Shown piece by piece: positions 1-5,909 of a stretch of 7,007 nucleotides of DNA. The stretch covers positions 1 through 7,007 of the forward strand of contig PXBM01000089.1 of assembly GCA_003566935.1 (NCBI GenBank). The letters run 5' to 3'. Each line of letters starts with the position of its first letter. Position 1 is the first letter of the stretch. A program made the translations under genes and the position numbers. The notes under the pieces are model-generated. The model was not told the origin of the DNA and made no database searches. It saw only the letters and a program-made list of their open reading frames with translations. The DNA comes from Syntrophomonadaceae bacterium. GTDB taxonomy: Bacteria; Bacillota; Dethiobacteria; DTU022.

Positions 1-75
1 CCCGGTTTTATACCGTTATCAAGGCCGTTTTTCGTGAAAACGGTTTGAGAGGATTGGCAATTAATGTCAATCAAT

Positions 76-105
76 AAAGGTGGTACCGCGAGCCTCTCGT
101 CCTTT
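76..105 (+). promoter_or_regulatory. T-box antiterminator element
   Basis: The segment folds into the standard antiterminator. Helix A1 pairs AAAGG (76-80) with CCTTT (101-105). The 7-nt bulge TGGTACC spans 81-87. Helix A2 pairs GCG (88-90) with CGT (98-100), including one G-U pair, and the loop is 91-97. In this family the first four bulge bases, here UGGU (81-84), pair with the NCCA 3' end of uncharged tRNA. The final U predicts a tRNA with discriminator base A. The 3' half overlaps the terminator stem, so the two structures exclude each other. Confidence 0.92.
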
Positions 106-125
106 AAAGGATGAGAGGCTTTTTG
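91..125 (+). terminator. Intrinsic terminator of the T-box leader
   Basis: AGCCTCTC (91-98) pairs perfectly with GAGAGGCT (113-120). The stem continues through a G-T pair (99/112) and TCCT/AGGA (100-103/108-111), and a run of five Ts (120-124) follows. Forming this stem uses bases 91-105, which the antiterminator also needs. Transcription should therefore stop before argC when the tRNA is charged and continue when uncharged tRNA stabilises the alternative fold. Confidence 0.93.
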
Positions 126-129
126 TATT

Positions 130-138
130 GGAGGAGGG
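130..138 (+). promoter_or_regulatory. Ribosome binding site of argC
   Basis: GGAGGAGGG ends 8 nt before the ATG at 147. This fixes the argC start there rather than at the in-frame ATG at 111, which lies inside the terminator hairpin, has no ribosome binding site and would add 12 residues unlike the family's N-terminus. Confidence 0.9.
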
Positions 139-146
139 TAAGGCAA

Positions 147-1181
147 ATGATAAAGGCAGCTGTTTTAGGGGCGACAGGTTATACAGGAATAGAGTTGATT
201 CGCTTAATAAATGCTCATCCCGATGTCAGTTTGGTTCTGGCTACCTCAGAAAGCCATGATGGCAAAAAGATTAGTGATGTCCATCCCCAGTTTTACGATC
301 AGACAGTTTTAATCCTGGAAAAAATGGAACCAGGCCAGGTACCTTCTACTATTGATGTCGTCTTTTGTGCCTTGCCTCATGGCAGTTCGGCAGAAGCAGG
401 AGCAGTCCTGCATAAAAAAGGTTTCAGGGTGATTGATTTGAGTGCCGATTTCCGGCTAAAAAACCCTGCAGTATACAGCCAGTGGTACAACTTGGATCAT
501 CCTCACCCGGAACTGCTCGAATGCTCAGTTTATGGTCTTCCGGAGCTTTATAAAGAACAGGTTAAAAATGCCGGGCTAATCGCCAATCCCGGTTGTTACC
601 CGACTGGTATTATTTTGGCCCTGGCGCCCCTTTTGAAGAATAACATGATTGATTTAAAAAGTATTATAATCGATGCCAAATCTGGTGTATCCGGTGCGGG
701 CAGGGCCCCCAAGCAGCCTTTTCATTTTCCGGAGTGTACAGAGAATTTTAAAGCATATAGGGTTGCATCGCATCAGCATACACCGGAAATTGAACAGGAG
801 TTGAGCCGCCTGGCTGAAAATCAGCTTAAAGTAACCTTTACTCCGCACCTGGTTCCGATGATTCGCGGTATTTTAAGTACTATTTACCTTAAGTTGAATA
901 AAGAACAAAGTGAGAGTGAATTAAACAACTTATATCTAGATTTTTATGGTGGCAGTCCCTTTGTAAGAATATTAAAACCACCTGCTTTACCGGAAACCCG
1001 CTTTGTCAGGGGCAGCAATTACTGTGATCTTGCTCTAAAGCTTGATTCCAGAACCGGGCAGCTAATTATTTTTTCTGCCATTGATAACCTGGTAAAAGGA
1101 GCTGCAGGGCAGGCCGTGCAGAATATGAACCTGATGTTCGGCTTCTCTGAAACTGCCGGTCTTGGTCAGACGGCACATTAA
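147..1181 (+). CDS. argC: N-acetyl-gamma-glutamyl-phosphate reductase ArgC
   Basis: This cytoplasmic enzyme reduces N-acetyl-glutamyl-5-phosphate to N-acetylglutamate 5-semialdehyde with NADPH, the third step of arginine synthesis. The 344-residue product matches the usual length of about 345. Visible motifs are the N-terminal nucleotide-binding loop GATGYTG (residues 8-14), the catalytic cysteine in NPGCYPTG (Cys150), the SGVSGAGR segment (179-186) and the conserved HQHTPEI (209-215), which carries the family's catalytic histidine. The ATG at 147 is chosen because GGAGGAGGG precedes it and MIKAAVLGATG is the expected N-terminus. The gene is first in the operon and lies directly behind the T-box terminator, so it should be under T-box control. 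No key residue is missing. Identification is firm. Confidence 0.97.
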   Translation: MIKAAVLGATGYTGIELIRLINAHPDVSLVLATSESHDGKKISDVHPQFYDQTVLILEKMEPGQVPSTIDVVFCALPHGSSAEAGAVLHKKGFRVIDLSADFRLKNPAVYSQWYNLDHPHPELLECSVYGLPELYKEQVKNAGLIANPGCYPTGIILALAPLLKNNMIDLKSIIIDAKSGVSGAGRAPKQPFHFPECTENFKAYRVASHQHTPEIEQELSRLAENQLKVTFTPHLVPMIRGILSTIYLKLNKEQSESELNNLYLDFYGGSPFVRILKPPALPETRFVRGSNYCDLALKLDSRTGQLIIFSAIDNLVKGAAGQAVQNMNLMFGFSETAGLGQTAH

Positions 1182-1188
1182 TTATAAA

Positions 1189-1203
1189 TACCAGCGCCTG
1201 GTA
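1189..1203 (+). other. Small perfect hairpin in the argC-argJ gap
   Basis: TACCAG (1189-1194) and CTGGTA (1198-1203) form a 6-bp stem around a CGC triloop, 8 nt after the argC stop. No T run follows directly, so it is not a convincing terminator. It could affect mRNA stability or ribosome spacing between argC and argJ, or be chance. The rest of the 74-nt gap holds only the argJ ribosome binding site, GGAGG at 1242-1246. Confidence 0.4.
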
Positions 1204-1255
1204 GCAGTTATACGCACAAAAGCGCATTAGGATTTTTTATTGGAGGTATTTCTAA

Positions 1256-2479
1256 ATGAGTGATCAAAAAAAATGGACAACAGTTGAAAACAGGAGTGTA
1301 ACGCTGGCCAAAGGTTTTCAGGCCGGTGGGATTGCGGCCGGAATCAAGAACGGAAAAAAAGATGTAGCAATTATTTACAGTGAAAAAGAAGCTGTGGCCG
1401 CAGGAGTTTTTACCCTCAACCAGGTTAAAGCCGCACCGGTTTATCTTTGCCAGGAACACCTGGAAAATCCGATCCAGGCAGTAGTAATAAACAGCGGTAA
1501 TGCCAATGCCTGTACCGGAGAACAGGGAACAAAAGATGCCTGGCTTATGGCTGAGAAAACAGCAGATGCTACCGGTTTAAAGCCACAAGAAGTCATGGTT
1601 AGCTCTACCGGGGTAATCGGTGTGCCCATGCCTATGAATAAAGTCACCGGTGGTATAGTTCAGGCAGCTGCTGCCCTGGGCACTGGAGAGGAATATGACC
1701 TGGCTGCTGCGCAGGCTATAATGACTACTGACACAGTAACAAAACAGACAGCTTTTCACTGCAGCACTGACGATGGAGAATTTCATCTAGGGGGTATCGC
1801 CAAAGGTTCCGGCATGATTTGCCCTAACATGGCGACGATGCTGGCTTTCCTGACAACTGATGTGAAAATTGAACGTACCCTGCTGCAGGAGCTTTTTGCA
1901 GATGCCTCTGACAAATCATTTAACTCTATTACCGTAGATGGAGATACTTCCACCAATGATACGGCTATAATCCTGGCCAATGGCTCAGCCGAAGGTATAG
2001 AAATTACAAGGGAGAGTGAATACCTGCCGCTTTTTAAAGAAATGCTGATCGAAGCCTGCCAGGAGCTGGCCAGAAAGATTGTTGAAGATGGCGAAGGTAT
2101 AACCAAGGTTATAACCTTAAACATTAAAGGTTTAAATGATGAAAAAAGTGGGCGGGTTATGGCTTTGAGTGTCCTTAATTCGCCGTTGGTTAAGACGGCT
2201 TTCTATGGTGAAGATGCCAACTGGGGCAGGATCCTTGCTGCGCTTGGTTATTCAGGGATTAAATTTGATCCGGAGAAAGTTGATATTTATATCGGGCCAT
2301 ACCAGGTAGCTGAAAACGGTGGCTCTGTTCCATTCAGTGAAGAAAAAATGAAAGAAGTGCTTAAGAAGAGGGATATTCCGGTCCTGATAGATTTGAAAAA
2401 TGGACAGGCTGAAGTTACGGCCTGGGGAACAGACATGAGTCATGAATATATCAGCATTAATGCAGATTATAGGAGTTAA
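1256..2479 (+). CDS. argJ: Bifunctional glutamate N-acetyltransferase / ornithine acetyltransferase ArgJ
   Basis: ArgJ transfers acetyl from N-acetylornithine to glutamate, giving ornithine and N-acetylglutamate. Many bacterial members also make N-acetylglutamate from acetyl-CoA, which removes the need for a separate ArgA. The 407-residue product is of normal length. The self-cleavage and catalytic site is clear: KGSGMICPNMATML (residues 183-196), where the precursor is cut between Ala193 and Thr194 and Thr194 becomes the nucleophile of the beta chain. The STG motif (117-119) supplies the family's oxyanion hole. GEDANWGRILAALGYSG (318-334) and the C-terminal INADYRS are also typical. The ATG is preceded by GGAGG at 1242-1246, 9 nt upstream. 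Whether it is truly bifunctional or only recycles acetyl groups cannot be settled from sequence. No N-acetylglutamate synthase gene lies in the window. Confidence 0.96.
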   Translation: MSDQKKWTTVENRSVTLAKGFQAGGIAAGIKNGKKDVAIIYSEKEAVAAGVFTLNQVKAAPVYLCQEHLENPIQAVVINSGNANACTGEQGTKDAWLMAEKTADATGLKPQEVMVSSTGVIGVPMPMNKVTGGIVQAAAALGTGEEYDLAAAQAIMTTDTVTKQTAFHCSTDDGEFHLGGIAKGSGMICPNMATMLAFLTTDVKIERTLLQELFADASDKSFNSITVDGDTSTNDTAIILANGSAEGIEITRESEYLPLFKEMLIEACQELARKIVEDGEGITKVITLNIKGLNDEKSGRVMALSVLNSPLVKTAFYGEDANWGRILAALGYSGIKFDPEKVDIYIGPYQVAENGGSVPFSEEKMKEVLKKRDIPVLIDLKNGQAEVTAWGTDMSHEYISINADYRS

Positions 2480-2497
2480 TGGAAAGCAGGGGATAAC

Positions 2498-3394
2498 ATG
2501 AATCAGGAAGCTCTTAAAAGTATACCAAAAGCAGAAGTATTAATTGAAGCTTTGCCGTATATGCGGAATTATACCGGGAAGTACTTTGTGATCAAGTATG
2601 GTGGTCAGGCCATGGTTAGCCCTGAATTAATGGAATCGGTAATCCTTGATATGATTCTTTTAAAGTATATAGGGGTTAAGCCGGTCCTGGTCCATGGCGG
2701 AGGAAAAGAAGTTAACCAGGTTATGGGCAAACTGGGGAAAGAACCACTTTTTATTAACGGGCTGCGTGTTACTGATGATGAAACCATGGAAATTGTAGAA
2801 ATGGTTTTGAACGGCAAGATCAACCAGCACATTGTTAGCCTTTTTAACCAGCATGGCGGCAGGTCGACAGGGTTTAGCGGAAGGGATGGCCAGATCCTGC
2901 AGGCCAGGCGAATGGAGCCGCAGATGGTTAATGGCAATCCTGAAGAAAAGGTTGATTTAGGGCGGGTCGGTGAAATAATACAGGTGAATCCTGAGCTGAT
3001 CAACACGGTCAGTGATAACGGTTATATCCCGGTCATATCTTCAATCGCGTCTGGTATCAACGGGGAGAGCTTAAATATTAATGCCGATCATGCCGCTGGT
3101 GAAGTTGCGGTAGCTCTTAAAGCTGAAAAATTGATTGTTTTAACCGATGTTGATGGAATATATCGGGTCACGGATAGTGAACAGCAATTTATTTCATCTG
3201 TCAGCCGGGGTGAGATCAGGGCCATGATTTTAAATGGTGAAATCAGTGGAGGGATGATACCCAAGGTTGAGGCTTGCCTGATGGGTTTGGACGGAGGAGT
3301 AAAGCGAACCCACATAGTAGATGGCAGGGTTCCACATTCACTGATCCTGGAGATATTTACTGATGCCGGCATTGGCACCATGGTTACCCAGTAA
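2498..3394 (+). CDS. argB: Acetylglutamate kinase ArgB, arginine-sensitive type
   Basis: ArgB phosphorylates N-acetylglutamate with ATP, the committed step when the acetyl group is recycled by ArgJ. The product has 298 residues and the amino acid kinase fold: KYGG (33-36, Lys33 at the phosphoryl-transfer site), the glycine-rich HGGGKE (66-71), NINADHAAGEVA (193-204) with the catalytic Asp197, LTDVDG (215-220) and GGMIPKV (251-257). The N-terminal extension (about residues 1-28, including EALPYMRNYTGKYFV) and the C-terminal HSLILEIFTDAGIGT (280-294) are features of hexameric, arginine-inhibited members of the family. End-product inhibition here is therefore inferred. The ATG follows AGGGG (2488-2492) at 5-nt spacing, a weaker site than its neighbours have, and lies 18 nt after argJ, which suggests partial translational coupling. 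Confidence 0.96.
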   Translation: MNQEALKSIPKAEVLIEALPYMRNYTGKYFVIKYGGQAMVSPELMESVILDMILLKYIGVKPVLVHGGGKEVNQVMGKLGKEPLFINGLRVTDDETMEIVEMVLNGKINQHIVSLFNQHGGRSTGFSGRDGQILQARRMEPQMVNGNPEEKVDLGRVGEIIQVNPELINTVSDNGYIPVISSIASGINGESLNINADHAAGEVAVALKAEKLIVLTDVDGIYRVTDSEQQFISSVSRGEIRAMILNGEISGGMIPKVEACLMGLDGGVKRTHIVDGRVPHSLILEIFTDAGIGTMVTQ

Positions 3395-3400
3395 ACTATA

Positions 3401-3407
3401 AGGAGGG
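3401..3407 (+). promoter_or_regulatory. Ribosome binding site of argD
   Basis: AGGAGGG ends 9 nt before the ATG at 3417. An in-frame TTG at 3408 touches the site with no spacer and so cannot be the start. Confidence 0.88.
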
Positions 3408-3416
3408 TTGAAATCA

Positions 3417-4610
3417 ATGAAGAAAGCGCAGGATTTGGAAAAACAGTTTATTATCAATACCTACAACCGCCAGGCTGACACGACACCATGTCTTGTCAGG
3501 GGGGAAGGTTCATATGTCTGGGATGAAAAAGGCAAAAAGTATCTTGATTTTCTTGGCGGGCTAGCCGTTAATGTAGTCGGGCATTGCCATCCGCAGGTGG
3601 TTGAAGCGATCTGTGAACAGGCTGGAAAACTGATTCACACCTCAAACCTCTATTATGGCGAACCCCAGGCTGAATTAGCCCGGGTTTTAGTCGAGAATAG
3701 TTTTCCGGATGGTAAAGTATTTTACGCAAACAGCGGCGCCGAAGCTAATGAGGCAGCAATAAAGTTGGCCCGCAAGAATAAAGAAAGTTGCTTTAAAATA
3801 ATTACTGCTGAAAATTCTTTTCATGGCCGAACCATGGCAACAGTTACTGCGACAGGGCAGCCAAAATATTATCAACCCTTTGCCCCGGTTGTGGAAGGTT
3901 TTTCTTACGGCAAGTTCAATGACCTGGATTCATTTAAAGACCTGGTCGATAGCGAAACTGCAGCGATTATGATCGAGCCGATCCAGGGTGAAGGCGGGGT
4001 TCATGTTGCTAATGAATCATTTATCAGAGGCTTAAGAGAACTGTGTGACCATGAAGAAATATTACTAGTTTTTGATGAAGTGCAGTGTGGAATGGGCCGT
4101 ACGGGTAAACTCTGGGCCTTTGAAAACTACGGGGTGAAACCTGATCTGTTAACTACAGCCAAGGGGCTCGGCGGTGGTATGCCGATCGGGGTGATGGTTG
4201 CAGCAGAAAAATATACTGAAGTATTAAAACCGGGCGATCACGCTTCTACCTTTGGCGGCAATCATGTTGTTTGCAGTGCGGCCCTTGCAGTTTTTGAACT
4301 TATCCTTAGGAATGGCTTTTTAGAAGATGTAAGCAGAAAAGGGACGATTATTCAGCAGGAAATGGAAAGCTGGATTAACGAATTTCCGGATCTGTTCAAA
4401 GAATACAGGGGGCAGGGTTTAATCTGTGCCCTGGAATTAAATAAAGCGACAGCCAAGGATATCTTGGCAAAATGTGTTGAAGCAGGGCTGCTGATCAATG
4501 CCATCGGCGATACAACCATTCGCCTGCTTCCCCCGCTGAACATTAGTGAAAGTGAACTAATGGATGGTCTCGGACTATTAAAAACCATTGCAAAGGCAGT
4601 TCATGAATAA
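3417..4610 (+). CDS. argD: Acetylornithine aminotransferase ArgD
   Basis: ArgD is a cytoplasmic PLP-dependent class III aminotransferase. It converts N-acetylglutamate 5-semialdehyde plus glutamate to N-acetylornithine and 2-oxoglutarate. The 397-residue length is normal. Motifs in order: LGGLAVNVVGHCHP (46-59), the phosphate-binding NSGAEANEAAIKLAR (105-119), FHGRTMATVTATGQPKY (135-151), EPIQGEGGV (187-195), FDEVQCGMGRTGKLWA (219-234) with Asp220 contacting the pyridine nitrogen, TTAKGLGGGMPIG (246-258) with the PLP Schiff-base Lys249, and STFGGN (277-282). The ATG at 3417 is chosen over an upstream TTG on spacing. Related enzymes act on succinyldiaminopimelate, succinylornithine or 4-aminobutyrate, and dual use in lysine synthesis is possible. 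The position in an arg operon makes acetylornithine the primary substrate. Confidence 0.95.
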   Translation: MKKAQDLEKQFIINTYNRQADTTPCLVRGEGSYVWDEKGKKYLDFLGGLAVNVVGHCHPQVVEAICEQAGKLIHTSNLYYGEPQAELARVLVENSFPDGKVFYANSGAEANEAAIKLARKNKESCFKIITAENSFHGRTMATVTATGQPKYYQPFAPVVEGFSYGKFNDLDSFKDLVDSETAAIMIEPIQGEGGVHVANESFIRGLRELCDHEEILLVFDEVQCGMGRTGKLWAFENYGVKPDLLTTAKGLGGGMPIGVMVAAEKYTEVLKPGDHASTFGGNHVVCSAALAVFELILRNGFLEDVSRKGTIIQQEMESWINEFPDLFKEYRGQGLICALELNKATAKDILAKCVEAGLLINAIGDTTIRLLPPLNISESELMDGLGLLKTIAKAVHE

Positions 4611-4673
4611 ATATTTTGGTTTTAGGTATTTTGTATGGTTTTCTAGCAGTTAAGTCAAACGGAGGCGATTCTA
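4611..4673 (+). other. T-rich argD-argG intergenic gap
   Basis: The stretch 4611-4643 is rich in T and G and carries the imperfect repeat TATTTTGGTTTT / TATTTTGTATGGTTTT. I find no stable hairpin, so no intrinsic terminator, and no convincing -35/-10 pair. The best -10-like string is TATGGT at 4634-4639, without a matching -35. The only clear element is the argG ribosome binding site at 4661-4665. Confidence 0.5.
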
Positions 4674-5909
4674 ATGGCAAAAGAAAAAGTGGTACTGGCT
4701 TACTCGGGAGGATTGGACACCTCGGTTATTGTCAGGTGGCTCCAGGAAGAGTATGATTATGAGATCATTGCCCTAACTGCAGATGTAGGGCAGGGTGAAG
4801 GTGAACTGGAAGGGCTGGAAGAGAAAGCTATAAGAACAGGAGCTTCTCAAATATTTATTGAAAATATCAGGGAAGAACTGGTCAGGGATTATATTTTCCC
4901 CATGGTGCGTTCAGGCGCTGTTTACGAAGGCAAATATCTTTTGGGAACAGCAATTGCCAGGCCGGTTATCGGTAAAAAATTGGTGGAAATCGCAGAAAAG
5001 GTTGGAGCGACAGCAATAGCCCATGGCGCTACCGGTAAAGGTAATGATCAGGTTCGTTTTGAGTTCGCTGTCAAGGCATTAAATCCTTACCTGAAGATAA
5101 TCGCTCCCTGGCGGGAGTGGAACCTGCGTTCACGTACTGATTGTATTGATTATGCCTGTCAATATAATATACCAATCCCGGTAACCGCAGAAAAACCTTA
5201 TAGCATAGATCGCAATATCTGGCATATCAGTTTTGAAGGAGGGGTGCTTGAGGATCCAGCCAGGGAACCGGATCGCGACATGTTCAGGTTGACCTGCGAC
5301 CCCCAGGATGCACCGGATGAGCCTGAAGCGCTGTCAATTAGCTTTGAAAAAGGAACTCCCTATGCCGTTAACGAGCAAAAATTAGAACCTGTCACCCTGG
5401 TGGAAGAGTTGAACCGTATTGCCGGTAAACACGGCATTGGTAGGGTTGACCTGGTGGAAAACCGCCTGCTGGGTATGAAGTCTCGGGGCATCTATGAGAC
5501 TCCCGGAGGAACCCTGCTATCCTTTGCACATCGTGAATTAGAGCAGTATACCCTGGACAGGGAAACTTACCATTACAAGGAAATAATTGCTTTGAAATAT
5601 GCAGAGATGATTTATTATGGTCTATGGTTTACTCCTTTACGTGAGGCGCTGGACAGCTTTATAACTACTACCCAAAAGACAGTGACCGGTACAGTAAACA
5701 TGAAACTTTACAAGGGTAATATGGTTGTAACCGGCAGGGAATCTGAGCATACTCTTTACAATCCTGAAATAGTTACTTTTGAAGCTGACGAGTTGTTTAA
5801 CCAGAAAGATGCTGAAGGGTTTATAAATCTTTACGGTCTGCCGCTTAAAGTAAAAGGAATGATGGATTGGCAAAAAAAGCAGATTCTTAGGGAGGTGAAG
5901 AAAAGCTGA
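4674..5909 (+). CDS. argG: Argininosuccinate synthase ArgG
   Basis: ArgG joins citrulline and aspartate using ATP, through a citrullyl-AMP intermediate, to make argininosuccinate. The 411-residue product is slightly longer than the common 400 or so. The N-terminal ATP pyrophosphatase loop AYSGGLDTS (residues 9-17) is intact, followed by LTADVGQGE (34-42), EGKYLLGTAIARP (85-97) and the conserved GATGKGNDQVRFE (118-130). Further typical blocks are APWREW (144-149), SIDRNIWHISFEGGVLEDP (177-195), which replaces the frequent NLW form with NIW, and KSRGIYETPGGTLL (269-282). The ATG has GGAGG at 4661-4665, 8 nt upstream. It follows argD after a T-rich 63-nt gap with no clear promoter or terminator, so it is probably cotranscribed. 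Its last codons contain the argH ribosome binding site. Confidence 0.97.
   Translation: MAKEKVVLAYSGGLDTSVIVRWLQEEYDYEIIALTADVGQGEGELEGLEEKAIRTGASQIFIENIREELVRDYIFPMVRSGAVYEGKYLLGTAIARPVIGKKLVEIAEKVGATAIAHGATGKGNDQVRFEFAVKALNPYLKIIAPWREWNLRSRTDCIDYACQYNIPIPVTAEKPYSIDRNIWHISFEGGVLEDPAREPDRDMFRLTCDPQDAPDEPEALSISFEKGTPYAVNEQKLEPVTLVEELNRIAGKHGIGRVDLVENRLLGMKSRGIYETPGGTLLSFAHRELEQYTLDRETYHYKEIIALKYAEMIYYGLWFTPLREALDSFITTTQKTVTGTVNMKLYKGNMVVTGRESEHTLYNPEIVTFEADELFNQKDAEGFINLYGLPLKVKGMMDWQKKQILREVKKS
5890..5898 (+). promoter_or_regulatory. Ribosome binding site of argH, inside the end of argG
   Basis: GGGAGGTGA contains eight bases (GGAGGTGA, 5891-5898) that match the complement of the 16S rRNA 3' end. 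It ends 7 nt before the CTG at 5906. This strong site, together with an in-frame TAG stop at 5888-5890, restricts the argH start to the short interval 5891-5917. Confidence 0.85.

Larger units (their letters stand above)
1..125 (+). promoter_or_regulatory. T-box riboswitch leader, 3' part (probably arginine-tRNA responsive)
   Basis: This is the 3' portion of a T-box leader, which senses uncharged tRNA and controls readthrough into the arg operon. The hallmark is the near-consensus T-box sequence AAAGGTGGTACCGCG at 76-90, followed by an overlapping terminator. Upstream are two hairpins, 22-46 (CCGTTTT/AAAACGG core) and 52-72 (GATTGGCA/TGTCAATC, with one G-U pair). One of them probably corresponds to stem III of the family. 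A short CGGT/ACCG hairpin at 3-15 may belong to the stem II region. Stem I with the specifier codon lies to the left of the window, so the tRNA identity cannot be read here. Arginine is inferred from the genes downstream. The promoter is also outside. Confidence 0.93.

Noticed and set aside
111..146. Upstream in-frame ATG at 111 as the argC start.
   Set aside because: It lies inside the terminator hairpin, has no ribosome binding site and adds 12 residues foreign to the family. The ATG at 147 has GGAGGAGGG at ideal spacing.
1189..1203. Intrinsic terminator after argC.
   Set aside because: The stem is only 6 bp and is not followed by a T run. The later T6 at 1233-1238 is about 30 nt away with no stem next to it.
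2605..3006. Minus-strand open frame of 133 residues opposite argB, and other minus-strand frames across the window.
   Set aside because: They lie entirely opposite well-conserved arg genes, show no recognisable motifs and have no operon context. They are shadows of the coding strand.
3408..3416. TTG at 3408 as the argD start.
   Set aside because: It directly abuts the AGGAGGG site with no spacer. The ATG at 3417 has normal 9-nt spacing.
4611..4673. Promoter or terminator in the argD-argG gap.
   Set aside because: There is no stem before the T-rich runs and no -35/-10 pair with acceptable spacing.
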